Shown: positions 9,597 through 19,353 of the stretch, piece after piece
How positions within the stretch are numbered: the first letter of the stretch is position 1
Layout: every line of letters begins with the position of its first letter
Assembly (NCBI GenBank): GCA_029688955.1
Contig: JARUKZ010000027.1
Coordinates: 1-58,840 of the forward strand
Reading direction: 5' to 3'
Source of the DNA: Chitinispirillales bacterium ANBcel5
Lineage (GTDB): Bacteria > Fibrobacterota > Chitinivibrionia > Chitinivibrionales > Chitinispirillaceae
DNA: 58,840 bases
Program-made: the position numbers and the translations under genes
Notes under the pieces: generated by a model
The model's input: the letters and a program-made list of their open reading frames with translations, nothing else
Database searches by the model: none
What the model was told of the DNA's origin: nothing

Positions 9597-10448
9597 CTAT
9601 ACCCACTCATGCCTGTGATCGATGGCAAATTGTTCAAAAGAAGTAGGTTCTCGTCCTAAAATGTAGCCAAGATCCTGTGCTATGTTTTCGCACCAACCAT
9701 GCCTTGCTATTTCGTAAAGACCAACCATGTATTCCACCTCCTGTTCAGTATAACCTCTTTCAAGAAGAATCTTCCACATTTGGTTATGACTGATAGGTTT
9801 GTATCTGATTTTACGTCCTGTTACATTAGTAAGTATATCAGCAATCTGGTAATGATTGAGTGCTTGTGCTCCGGTTAAAACAAACATTTGATTCTGGTAC
9901 TTCTCTCTGATGAGAATGTCTGCAACAGTCTCAGCGACATCACGTGTATCCACAAAAGAAATCTTGGCATCATTTGCAGGTAATTGAATCAACGAGTCGC
10001 GACGAATCCCATCTGAAGCAAGTTCCTTAAAAAACTGCATGAAAAGATTAGGGCGAATAATTGTGTAATTCATTCCACAGTTTTGAAGACACTTTTCAGC
10101 AATCATTAAAGGAGAGTCTCTGTTTTCACCGACTATACCCATTCCCACAATATGTTTTACCCCATAAAAACGCGCCTGTTCCATAAATGGAAGAAGAAAG
10201 TCATCTACACGAGGGTAATTCATTGGAAATCCCAGAAAAACACTGGAAGTCCCTTTGAGCGCATTAGAATAAGTACGGGGATTTTCAAAATCAAAATGAA
10301 CAACAGGACATTCGCGGGTAACCGATTGCGCCTCTTCAGTATCTCTGGCAGCAATTTTTACGCAATTACCTTTACGGAGAATCTGACGAATTATCTCTTT
10401 TTCCAGCATTCCGGTCGACTCAGTCACCATTATTGTCGTCTTTAACAT
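9597..10448 (-). CDS. NmrA-like NAD(P)-binding protein (atypical SDR)
   Basis: The 283-residue Rossmann-fold protein resembles NmrA/QorB-type atypical short-chain dehydrogenases: N-terminal nucleotide-binding segment, a Phe/Pro-rich segment after strand 4, GMGIVGENRDSP in mid protein, IIRPNLFMQ, and VDTRDVAETVADIL. The canonical glycine motif is altered to TESTGMLEKEI, so cofactor binding may be weakened. An AGGAGGT sits just before the ATG. It may sense redox state or reduce a quinone-like substrate; the sequence does not decide. It lies divergent from the DUF362 gene, with ~175 bases between. Confidence 0.8.
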   Translation of the reverse strand: MLKTTIMVTESTGMLEKEIIRQILRKGNCVKIAARDTEEAQSVTRECPVVHFDFENPRTYSNALKGTSSVFLGFPMNYPRVDDFLLPFMEQARFYGVKHIVGMGIVGENRDSPLMIAEKCLQNCGMNYTIIRPNLFMQFFKELASDGIRRDSLIQLPANDAKISFVDTRDVAETVADILIREKYQNQMFVLTGAQALNHYQIADILTNVTGRKIRYKPISHNQMWKILLERGYTEQEVEYMVGLYEIARHGWCENIAQDLGYILGREPTSFEQFAIDHRHEWV

Positions 10449-10624
10449 GCAACCTCCTAGAAAAATTCTTCAGATAATCTATAAAAGACTACGATTCTAC
10501 AGGGCGTTTTCTTCAGACTTTTATACAGCAGGTCGTTTTCGCATACGTTCTGTGGTGTTGGCATACATTTTGTTCCTTTTTAGTCACTGTATCTTCATTT
10601 TTATCTCCTATCTACGAGGACAGT

Positions 10625-11500
10625 ATGAGAAGCCGGGTTGCAATAGTAGATCATTCTTCAGTGAATACGGCAATAGAGCAGGCTTTGGATTTTCTGGGTA
10701 CCTTAAGTGACCTTTTCAGAGACAGACATGTGGCCATTAAGCCCAATGAAACCTGGGCATCACCTGAGGATACCAGCGCCTGCACACAGGCCGAAACGGT
10801 AAGAGCAGTGATAAAGATTGTTAAAAGCTTTAACCCCTACAAGATTACAGTCACCGGAGGTTCTGGTGGGGGCGAAACAGACCAGATTTTTGAATACCTG
10901 GGCATCGATAAAGTGTTACGTGAAGAAAAAGTCGAATTTTTTGACCATAACAGAGGGCCATTTGAAAAAGTGCATCTAAGGTACTGTTCCACAAAAGAGG
11001 TGGTTATTAATCCTCATATCTTCTCTTACGATACCATTGTCTCCCTCGCTCAGCACAAAGTCCATAAACTGGCTGAAGTGACGCTGAGTATGAAAAATAT
11101 CGCCATGTCTTTCCCTGCCGCAGATTACTACGGGCATCCCCGATATAAGTATAAGTATGCAGATGAAGTTTTCTTTAATGATCTTCATGGATTTATTGCC
11201 GGGATGTGCCACCGTTTCCCCATACACCTGGGAATAGTAACCGGTCATCCGGCAATGATTGGCACAGGACCAATAGGGGGCAAAACGTTTGAATCTAACC
11301 TGGTACTGGCTTCAAAGGATTTCGTCGCTCTTGATAGCATTGGAGCTGCTATTCTCAACAGGTGGGATGTGGCTCACATTAAAAAGGCTCAGCAGATTGG
11401 GATGGGTAATGCCGATTTAGAGAAAATTGACATTGTGGGTGTAGCATTTAGTGATGCTGTCAGGATATTTAATAGTAGAGCAGAAGCCTTCAATACCTAA
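10625..11500 (+). CDS. DUF362 family protein
   Basis: The 291-residue protein matches the DUF362 pattern throughout: an N-terminal IKPNETW, a TGGSGGGETD segment near 80, KVHKLAEVTLSMKNIAMSFP in the middle, and a late segment covering DFVALDSIGAAIL. No ferredoxin domain is attached, unlike many members. The biochemical role of the family is not settled. A GAGGA precedes the ATG. It is followed by ~200 AT-rich bases before the FecR-domain gene. Confidence 0.85.
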   Translation: MRSRVAIVDHSSVNTAIEQALDFLGTLSDLFRDRHVAIKPNETWASPEDTSACTQAETVRAVIKIVKSFNPYKITVTGGSGGGETDQIFEYLGIDKVLREEKVEFFDHNRGPFEKVHLRYCSTKEVVINPHIFSYDTIVSLAQHKVHKLAEVTLSMKNIAMSFPAADYYGHPRYKYKYADEVFFNDLHGFIAGMCHRFPIHLGIVTGHPAMIGTGPIGGKTFESNLVLASKDFVALDSIGAAILNRWDVAHIKKAQQIGMGNADLEKIDIVGVAFSDAVRIFNSRAEAFNT

Positions 11501-11706
11501 GTTTAATACTAAGGAATTCCCGTTTTTTTAATTGGCTGGAATCAACTACCAGCTTTTTTTCTAAGATTAAAAGCTTAAATTGATATAAAATGTTGAAATA
11601 GAAGCGAAAAGTTGGATATAATTAGATTTTATTGCTATATTCTTATTGCAGATCTGTTCCCTTTTCAGGCACTTTCCACCAAAATAAAATTTTTAAGGAG
11701 GTAGAG

Positions 11707-14019
11707 ATGAAGAAAGTGGCACTGCTTATTTCGGCAGTCCTGGTAACCTATACTACTGGTCTAGCCCAAAGTTTTGGACTGAATATCGACAATGGTGAAG
11801 CAAAACTATGGCGTTTCGTTTCGGATGAAAGGGAACAAGTTGAAGAATCCTCTGTAATGGCAGTTGGCGATTCCCTCTTCCTTGATTCTGAGCAGAGTGC
11901 CACTATAAATCTTGAAGAAAACACTCGTTTATTGTTTCGGGGTAAAGGTGCTCTTAGTCTTAGTATAGATAACTCATCCCTTTCTGTTCATTTTGATGAA
12001 GGGCAGATTCTAATCGATAGAAACTCCCCGGAAAAGTTTTCAGATATTGTAATCCATCATAAGGGTTACGATTTCACTTTAGAAGGAACTGCAGTGGCAA
12101 TCAGATCAACCCGACAGGGAAAACCCACCGCCGCTGTGATACGAGGTTCTGTACAAATGAGTTCTCAAAGCGGAGAATCGCTAACAATTCTGGCCGGACA
12201 ATTTGGTGCCGTGGACGAATCCGGCTCACTAAGCAGTGGTGATCTTTCTGAACGGGCCATACAATCGCTTGAAAGCTGGGCAGGACTTGAGGCAGAAAGC
12301 ACAGAAAAAGAGGTCGCAGATGCTATAGAAGCTGATGAGACCGAGGAGTCATTTACAGAGCAACTCCCCGAAACCCAAGATCTAACAGTGGATGAACAGG
12401 AAACAGAAACTGAAAATATAGCAGAAGCTGATGGTTCTGCTCTGGATGTAGCAGAAGATCAGCCCGCATCAACTGATCCGGTTCAGCCAGTGTCTGTACC
12501 GGCAGAGCAGAGCGATGATACAGAGCCGCAACAGCCAACAGAAGAAAAAACCGCAGAAGAGCCCGAAACAGAAACTGTTGCTGCTGTTACTACTGCCCCA
12601 CCACAAGCATACTCTTCATCTCCAAACTGGGAATTTGGTGCCGGTATAGTAACAGTTGATGGTCAGCAGTGGACACGTTTGAATCTTGGTGTGGATGTGC
12701 CGATCTGGAAATTTGGGGTCTTTTTTGACCTGGAATTTTTCATAGATGAAAAAGGGGATTTTTCTGATAAGGGCTGGAATTTTAAAGATAACTGGGCAGA
12801 AGCCCTTGCACGAAAGGTTCGCTATGTGCGCTTTGGCAGCGAAGAAGACCCGCTGTTCGTTAAATTCGGAGCCCTGTCAAATGTGACGTTTGGCTATGGA
12901 TTCGTAGTGGATCGTTTCACCAATATGCTACGCTATCCCGATCAAAGACTTCCTGGACTTCAGCTCTATGTCAATGATGTTTCAAAATTTGGAATAACTG
13001 CTCAGACATTGGTGGCAGATTTTCTCGATTTCAGAAATGATGGTGGGGTAATGGCCGGTCGCCTGGCTTTCAGGCCTTTTAAAACCAGCCAAACGCCAAT
13101 TGTTAACGGTATCTCTATCGGTGCTACCTACGCTACCGACAGAAACATGTATGCTCCGGCAAGAGAATGGAAAGCCGAAAAAGGAGCTGAGGATCTGGAA
13201 AAAATCATTGAGAGCGGTGAGCTGACAGAAAATGTCAGAGAGTTCATGGAAAATAGGGGAATAAACCCAGATAAAATGATTGCTGATCTCGAAACTTTAA
13301 GAGACGCTCAGAAGAGAACCGAATCCTTCTCAATCATTGGCGGCGATATAGGAATACCACTGATCCGCAACCCGCTTTTAAGCCTCGATCTTTATGCTCA
13401 GGGTGCAACACGGCAGGACCGCAAGGGTTGGGGTATCGGTGCTCCTGGAATATCTCTTAACGTATGGCGGCTCTGGGCAAGCCTTGAGTATCGCAGAGTT
13501 CAGGGAAAATTTCAGCCAGGGCATTTCGACACCTACTATCTTGAGGAACGGCTCAGAAGGGATCCGCTCTCAACAAAAGTCGATCATCTTAAAGATGATA
13601 CCCTCAACGGAGTATTTGGTCGCATGGGATTTAATATCGCTAACGTACTGGTTGTGGATGGTGCCTATCAGTACATGATCGGCAAAAAAGATGATAATAA
13701 AGATCAGCGTTTTGAAGCTTCTGCCACTATTGGCAGTATGATCATGGAGCGAATCCCAAAGCTCAACAGGGCTGAAGCATACTACCAGAAAACCAGAATA
13801 GGATCTGATTTCAGGTACAATAGAGATGGAGAAAGAAGATCCGGAAACGATTCCTTCTTCAGTAAAACTCCTTATACCTACTATGGTTACCGAACAGGAT
13901 TTGAAATCGCAGAAGGTGCGTCATTGGTACTGGATTATCGTTATGGGTTCAAAGTGGATCAGGATCAAAACCTGGTTTCTGATAACCATGTCAGTATTCT
14001 TACTGCAATAACGTTTTAA
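11707..14019 (+). CDS. FecR-domain protein with acidic linker and outer-membrane-like barrel
   Basis: The ATG at 11707 follows AAGGAGG and begins a clear signal peptide (cleavage after GLAQ, about residue 20); the frame is open further upstream, but that start would bury the signal. The 770-residue product has a FecR-type beta domain (about 30-180), a long acidic Glu/Thr/Gln/Pro-rich linker (about 190-310), and a C-terminal part rich in alternating aromatic/polar strands that ends in ITF, as expected for an outer-membrane beta-barrel. FecR domains normally sense signals or bind in the periplasm; tethering one to a barrel suggests a structural or sensing envelope protein. No TonB receptor or sigma factor is adjacent. 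A strong terminator follows. Confidence 0.75.
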   Translation: MKKVALLISAVLVTYTTGLAQSFGLNIDNGEAKLWRFVSDEREQVEESSVMAVGDSLFLDSEQSATINLEENTRLLFRGKGALSLSIDNSSLSVHFDEGQILIDRNSPEKFSDIVIHHKGYDFTLEGTAVAIRSTRQGKPTAAVIRGSVQMSSQSGESLTILAGQFGAVDESGSLSSGDLSERAIQSLESWAGLEAESTEKEVADAIEADETEESFTEQLPETQDLTVDEQETETENIAEADGSALDVAEDQPASTDPVQPVSVPAEQSDDTEPQQPTEEKTAEEPETETVAAVTTAPPQAYSSSPNWEFGAGIVTVDGQQWTRLNLGVDVPIWKFGVFFDLEFFIDEKGDFSDKGWNFKDNWAEALARKVRYVRFGSEEDPLFVKFGALSNVTFGYGFVVDRFTNMLRYPDQRLPGLQLYVNDVSKFGITAQTLVADFLDFRNDGGVMAGRLAFRPFKTSQTPIVNGISIGATYATDRNMYAPAREWKAEKGAEDLEKIIESGELTENVREFMENRGINPDKMIADLETLRDAQKRTESFSIIGGDIGIPLIRNPLLSLDLYAQGATRQDRKGWGIGAPGISLNVWRLWASLEYRRVQGKFQPGHFDTYYLEERLRRDPLSTKVDHLKDDTLNGVFGRMGFNIANVLVVDGAYQYMIGKKDDNKDQRFEASATIGSMIMERIPKLNRAEAYYQKTRIGSDFRYNRDGERRSGNDSFFSKTPYTYYGYRTGFEIAEGASLVLDYRYGFKVDQDQNLVSDNHVSILTAITF

Positions 14020-14027
14020 CCATTACA

Positions 14028-14070
14028 AATACAGAGACAGTGCCTTGTATCCGGTACTGTCTCTGTATTT
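14028..14070 (+). terminator. Rho-independent terminator
   Basis: A 17-bp stem (AATACAGAGACAGTGCC with its complement, one G-T wobble) with a ~9-base loop ends in TTTTC, nine bases after the FecR-gene stop. It should isolate that gene from the transpeptidase gene. Confidence 0.9.
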
Positions 14071-14123
14071 TCACACTGCCTCTTTAAGCAACTACTTACC
14101 GAGTACATTACGGAGTTTAGATG

Positions 14124-14129
14124 AAGGAG
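14124..14129 (+). promoter_or_regulatory. Ribosome binding site for the transpeptidase gene
   Basis: AAGGAG lies six bases before an ATG at 14136, while the long open frame has no ATG near its beginning. This points to 14136 as the true start and to a frame change downstream. Confidence 0.6.
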
Positions 14130-14135
14130 TCTCCC

Positions 14136-15573
14136 ATGGTCCGCAGGATACGTTCCGGCGGATCCAACCGAAAAAAATTAATCCCCCAAAAAGGGTCGAA
14201 TACGTTTCTTTTTGCTCCTTGCTTTTGCTGCTGCAATCGCAAAATTCACGATGGCTGTTCCGACTTCTGAAGAGATGGTATCGGATCAGTTAAAGGATTT
14301 TAATGTCGAAGTAAAGGATACATCCCAATGCTCTGCTACCAAAGAGGATGAAAAATCTATACTAAGTTTTTTTTCTTTTCTGAGAAGTGAGAAAAACGAA
14401 GAAATTCCTCCTCGGGTTTATGACTTTGAATCCGTTTCAAAACTGCTCAATGAACACAAGTTGAATCCATCACCGGTTCATACGATATACGATAATAACG
14501 ATACTCTTACTTTTAAAACAAGCATTGATACAGCTCTGCAAAACTATGGCACCAGACTTATGCAGCGCTACCGTCCCCGTTACGGAGCAATCGTAGCCAT
14601 TGACCCGGTTACTGGAAGAGTGCTTGCTCTGGTCTCGTACACCAATGAAGGCGAAAAGGACTTGGGAGACCACCTTTATCTTAGTAGTATTTTTCCTGCA
14701 GCTTCAGTGTTTAAAGCAGTTACTGCCGCTGCTGCCATAGAAAATGGCGGACTTACACCTTTGAGTAGAATTGTACATACCGGAAGAAATCACTCTCTGT
14801 ACCGGTCCCAGCTTGCACCACAACTAAGCAATTTTACCGAATTTACCCTTCGAAGAGCTTTTGCCTTATCGGTAAATCCTGCTTTTGGCAGGCTTGCTTT
14901 GTTTAAAATGGATGAAGGGGCATTAAATGAGTATGGAAATCGTTTCGGTTACAATCAAACGGTTCCTTTTGAGCTCTCAGCAGAAGCTTCCGAAATGTTT
15001 CCCACCGACTGCGACTTTACTATAGCACAACTTGCATCAGGCTACAACCGTGAAACATCACTTTCACCCCTTTTAGGCGCATTGATGGCAAGTGCTATAT
15101 CAGAAAACGGCCGTATGCCTTATCCAACAATTGTAGACAGTGTGGTGAATGTTAGCTCAGATTCTACTGTGTATCACCGAGAATCAAAAACCTGGCTCAA
15201 TCCGGTTGACTCTGTTACGGCATTTTATCTTCGGGATCTTATGGAAAGTGTACCTGCTTCCGGTACTGCACGCCGCTCCTTTAGAGTAATCAGACAATCC
15301 CCCCGCTTCAATGTGTTTCAGTATGGCGGTAAAACCGGCAACATGAGAAAACGGGGAATTGGCCGTACAGACTGGTTTGTTGGTTTTACCAGACATCCAT
15401 ATAATACAGACCAGAGACTGGCAGTCGCAGTGGTTACAACCCACACCCCTTACTGGACCGTTCAATCAAGCTTTATAGCCTCCGAGCTGAAACGAATCTT
15501 TATGAGAAATGCCCAGGAGCGCCAAAGAGAAAGTGAACTGGAAAGAGAGCTTATAGCTACAGGTCCCCGATAA
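14136..15573 (+). CDS. Penicillin-binding transpeptidase with apparent 1-nt frameshift near the start
   Basis: A serine DD-transpeptidase domain with S165-V-F-K168, S220-V-N222 and K374-T-G (numbered from the TTG at 14212), and no glycosyltransferase domain. It would cross-link peptidoglycan in the periplasm, anchored by one N-terminal membrane helix. The long frame is open only from 14182 and has no ATG start. A well-placed ribosome site and ATG at 14136 lie one frame away. Dropping one base from the C5 run at 14183-14187 joins the frames into a basic N-terminus (MVRRIRSGGSNRKK...) directly before the hydrophobic segment. This may be a sequencing error, a mutation, or slippage. The stop is 14 bases from the convergent kinase gene. 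Confidence 0.8.
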
Positions 15574-15586
15574 AACTATGTTGCAA

Positions 15587-17461
15587 TTAACCATCCAGAG
15601 TGAAATAAAATGTTGTCCCCCTATCTATTTCACTCTGAACCCAGATTGTACCCCTGTGTCTGGTTATAATCCTTTTAACTGTTGCTAATCCTACTCCAGT
15701 GCCGGAAAAACGGGTTGAAGGGTGCAATCTCTGGAATGGTTTAAACAATTTTTGCTCAAAAGTCATATCCAAACCAGCGCCATTATCTTTAACAAAATAA
15801 ACGTTTTTACCTTCTTCGGTTATAGAGCCGATTTCAATTTTTGCGGTTTCTCTCTCTGAAGTGAATTTCCAGGCATTATTGATTAGGTTTTCCAGGACAA
15901 TTTTTATAAGGCCCGAATCACATAAAGCAATGAGGTTATCTTCAACCTGATACTCTACTTTTCTGTTTGGGTATTCTGTTTTTAGGGTAGCGATTATCTC
16001 TTTTGCTATTTTGGACAGATCTACCCGCAAACGTTTCATGTCAGATTTAGATACTCTTGACAATAATAATAAATCATCGATCAGAGATTTCATTCTGTTT
16101 GCAGCCTTTTGCAAATGATCAATATACATACGACCAGTTTCATCAAATTTATCCCCATAGTCTTCTATCAATATTTCAGAAAAACCGAAAATAGTTCGCA
16201 ATGGAGCACGAAGATCATGAGAAACCGAATAGGTAAAGGCATCAAGTTCCTTATTTACTTCCTTAAGTTGGCTGTTTAGCTCCTCTATCTTTTTCTCTTT
16301 TTTGATTCTTTCGGTGATTTCAGTTACCATGCCTAAAATCATCTTACTTTGTTCATTTGGTCCTGGAAGAAAGCTTACTGATTCAAGAACCCAAAATTCA
16401 CGACCATCTTTTTTCTTAAGCGTTATCTGCCGTATTCCTTCCTTAAAAAGCAAAGAATTGCCACCTGTTTGCGGAGGGTGGTGTAGGAAAAAACGGCGAT
16501 GATGATTTATCATCTCAAGCTGAGTATATCCCAGCATATGGGCCATTTTTTCATTCACATATCTCAGGCGACAATTGGAATTAAATACCCATATCCCTTC
16601 CTGAGCCGTTTCGAACATGGAGCGAAATTTCCACTCATTTTTCTTGAGAGCTTTTTCTGCTTTTATCTTTTCCGATACTTCCATTTGAAGGACTGAGTTG
16701 GTTTCATTCAACATTTGTGTACGCTGATGAACCTTCTCTTCAAGTGATTTGCTAAGGATCTCAAGCTCTCCCTGCATCGATTTTCTTGCTTCTATCTCCT
16801 GTTTCAATTCCTCTACCTTATTTAGAGCAAATTGATTCGATCTGTGTAATTCATTGACTAGATCTTTGTTTTGATATTTAAATATTAGCGATTCTACTGT
16901 AGTTTTGAAAATATTCCTTGAGGTAAAAGAGATAAAAACAAAGTACAAAATAGTAATCACCCCCATGGTTCTGTCTACTCCATCCTCACTAATTAAAAAG
17001 TAAACAATAAGAGGAAAAAGGAGGGGGACAGCAAAGAAATAGAAACTATACTTAAACATGGAAGATGCACTTGCAGCACCGGCAGCTAACCCTCCAAGCA
17101 CAAAGGCCACCAGTATCTGATGTTTATCAGACTGGTGAAAGTTAGCAAACATTGCGGCATTTCCCCATACAAAGCCTGCGGCAAATAAGCTCAGAATGTA
17201 CCTTCTGTGCCATTTTTTAAAATTTATACCAGCTCTTTTTCTGGTCTTGTAAAACCACACCTGCAGAAATGATCTAACTAACACAATAATGAATGTTAAC
17301 GCAAACCATACAAATACTATTACCTGCGGTACAAGATACCAGTGAAGAGCGGCAACAATAGTAGCCATCACAATTGATGACCCCAGGCCATAGGGGATTA
17401 GCTTATATGACTGGTAGAGCTGGTCTTCGGATAATTGATCAGGATAGTAATTACCCAACAT
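15587..17461 (-). CDS. Membrane PAS histidine kinase
   Basis: A 624-residue sensor. About six to seven hydrophobic helices span 22-185, followed by a coiled coil (about 195-275), a PAS domain (about 276-390), HisKA with H415 in YSVSHDLRAP, and a HATPase domain with N-box (LINNAWKF) and GTGVGLATV box. The SVSHDLRAPLR signature is typical of phytochrome-like/PAS kinases. There is no adjacent response regulator. The stimulus is unknown; the membrane part is not a family I can name. The gene starts 106 bases after the end of the pyruvate kinase gene on the same strand and may be in its transcript. Confidence 0.88.
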   Translation of the reverse strand: MLGNYYPDQLSEDQLYQSYKLIPYGLGSSIVMATIVAALHWYLVPQVIVFVWFALTFIIVLVRSFLQVWFYKTRKRAGINFKKWHRRYILSLFAAGFVWGNAAMFANFHQSDKHQILVAFVLGGLAAGAASASSMFKYSFYFFAVPLLFPLIVYFLISEDGVDRTMGVITILYFVFISFTSRNIFKTTVESLIFKYQNKDLVNELHRSNQFALNKVEELKQEIEARKSMQGELEILSKSLEEKVHQRTQMLNETNSVLQMEVSEKIKAEKALKKNEWKFRSMFETAQEGIWVFNSNCRLRYVNEKMAHMLGYTQLEMINHHRRFFLHHPPQTGGNSLLFKEGIRQITLKKKDGREFWVLESVSFLPGPNEQSKMILGMVTEITERIKKEKKIEELNSQLKEVNKELDAFTYSVSHDLRAPLRTIFGFSEILIEDYGDKFDETGRMYIDHLQKAANRMKSLIDDLLLLSRVSKSDMKRLRVDLSKIAKEIIATLKTEYPNRKVEYQVEDNLIALCDSGLIKIVLENLINNAWKFTSERETAKIEIGSITEEGKNVYFVKDNGAGLDMTFEQKLFKPFQRLHPSTRFSGTGVGLATVKRIITRHRGTIWVQSEIDRGTTFYFTLDG

Positions 17462-17567
17462 TCCCCCTGAGTAGCCAGACTGCTAAAGGTGTAAAAATAT
17501 TACAGAAGCCTTTTACCTTTTAACCTGCAATCGATATACCTGAAAGCAGCAATTGTGCTATGGCATC

Positions 17568-19007
17568 TTATTCCTCTCCAACCCGTTTGACTCGTAAAAT
17601 GTTGGTCGCTCCTCTAACAGGTGTCGTTCCTGCAAGGTTTAACACTAAATCTCCCTTTTGGATATGATTTTTTTTAAGCAAAATCTCTTCGGCAGAGAGT
17701 TGCAGCGACGAGGTATCTGTTTCGGCCATAGGCAGGTAGTGTGAGGAGATATTCCATGCCAAAGAGAGCATTCGTACAACATTGTGATTAGGAGAAAAAG
17801 CATACACAGGGGACTGATTTCTTAGTTTTGCCAGATAAAAGGCAGTATCACCAGAGATGGTAAAGAGCAAAATTGGAACTCCACCCAGATCTTTTGCGGC
17901 CCAAACTGCCGCTTCGGCCAAAGCATGGGGAGGATGTGTATCCCTTATGGATAGATTGATTATTTCTTTATAGTAATAGGAACTACCTTCTGCAGTTAGG
18001 GCTATCCTGCCCATCATCTTAACCGTTTCAACAGCGTAGTCCCCCACAGCGGTTTCACCCGAAAGCATAACCGCATCGCTTCCATCGAAGATCGCATTGG
18101 CCACATCAGTGGATTCTGCACGCGTAGGAATGGGGTGCTTGATCATCGATTCAAGCATCTGGGTCGCCACAATGACTACTTTGCCCGTATCATTTGCCTT
18201 CTTGATAAGATCTTTCTGTACTACCGGAATCAGTGAGGGGGACATCTCTACCCCTAAATCGCCTCTTGCAACCATGATCCCATCACTTACGTTTAAAATC
18301 TCTTCTATATGTTCAGCGGCTTCCGGTTTTTCGATTTTGGCGATTATTTTTAGATGCGACCGGGCAGACTCAATGATTTCTCTTAAATCTTTTATATCCT
18401 GTGCTTTTCGTACAAAAGAAAGGGCTATGTACTGAAAATTGTGCTTCAGAATAAACTGAAGATCCTCCCGGTCCTTTTCGGTCAGAGCGGGAATCTTCAG
18501 GTCCACATTGGGCAGGTTAACACCTTTATGGGAAGAATAAACGCCGCCTTCGAGCACTAAACAATTTATTCGGTTTCTTGCCTTATCCAGCGAAAGGACC
18601 TTAAGGTGAATATGGCCATCGTTAACCATCAACTCCTGACCCGGTCCGATCTCTTCAGAGAGCGTGGGATAATCTACCGAAATGGCCCGTTCATCACAAA
18701 CAAGGTTCTCTGAAGTAACCACAACCTCTGAATGACTTTTTAAGTACACATCCCTGTTATCCTCTGTTTTCCCGGTACGAATTTTGGGTCCCTGAAGATC
18801 TGCCAAAAGCGCAGGATAAGCTTCAAGCTTTGATGAAACCTCTTTGATATCACAAAGCAATTGCTCTTTGGTGCTTAAATCTCCATGAGAGAAATTAATC
18901 CTGAACACATTTACCCCGGCCTTCATAAGTTCCCATAATTTCTCTTTAGATGAACTGGCAGGACCCAGGGTTGCAACAATTCTGGTCTTTCTGGTAAGCT
19001 TAATCAT
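17568..19007 (-). CDS. Pyruvate kinase
   Basis: A 479-residue glycolytic enzyme converting phosphoenolpyruvate and ADP to pyruvate and ATP in the cytoplasm. Visible signatures are TLGPASSS, NFSHG, LADLQGPKIR, the catalytic KIEKPEA, MVARGDLGVE, and the PTRAESTDVANAIFDG block. The C-terminal allosteric domain is complete. The ATG at 19007 is chosen because AGGAGAGAG precedes it and the protein then begins just before the conserved TRIVATLGP; the frame is open 22 codons further upstream. It is divergent from the large secreted-protein gene across ~345 bases in which I see no clear element. Confidence 0.97.
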   Translation of the reverse strand: MIKLTRKTRIVATLGPASSSKEKLWELMKAGVNVFRINFSHGDLSTKEQLLCDIKEVSSKLEAYPALLADLQGPKIRTGKTEDNRDVYLKSHSEVVVTSENLVCDERAISVDYPTLSEEIGPGQELMVNDGHIHLKVLSLDKARNRINCLVLEGGVYSSHKGVNLPNVDLKIPALTEKDREDLQFILKHNFQYIALSFVRKAQDIKDLREIIESARSHLKIIAKIEKPEAAEHIEEILNVSDGIMVARGDLGVEMSPSLIPVVQKDLIKKANDTGKVVIVATQMLESMIKHPIPTRAESTDVANAIFDGSDAVMLSGETAVGDYAVETVKMMGRIALTAEGSSYYYKEIINLSIRDTHPPHALAEAAVWAAKDLGGVPILLFTISGDTAFYLAKLRNQSPVYAFSPNHNVVRMLSLAWNISSHYLPMAETDTSSLQLSAEEILLKKNHIQKGDLVLNLAGTTPVRGATNILRVKRVGEE

Positions 19008-19353
19008 AATCTCTCTCCTAAATAACTTCTTACTATTATAAAAGCTTGGTATCCATTTCGGGTACTTTCCCATGATCTATTAATTCACAAAGCTTAGCGC
19101 TGTTCATTACTAGCTTAAGAGACTATTTGAAACGGGTGCTGCGGAGAAGTGCTTCTGCTTATAAAATGGATGCGAGCAACTAAAGTTACAAGCAAATAAA
19201 AGAAATGTAAGTAGTATTACCGTTTAAATGAACTTTATTCAGTTTAAGTGAAGAAAAAAGAGATTGCAAGAAGGTATACTTAGTTTTAGAAATAAGAATT
19301 AGTGTAAACAATCCGTTTCAGCACCAAACTCGGAACCGCCCAAGGGAGGTAAA

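Noticed and set aside
9568..9598. AGCTCTG/CAGAGCT hairpin as a terminator
   Set aside because: Only 7 bp with a 17-base loop and no T-run; it overlaps the NmrA-like stop codon.
10152..10710. Plus-strand frames around the NmrA-like/DUF362 divergence
   Set aside because: They are antisense or out of frame to two well-supported genes.
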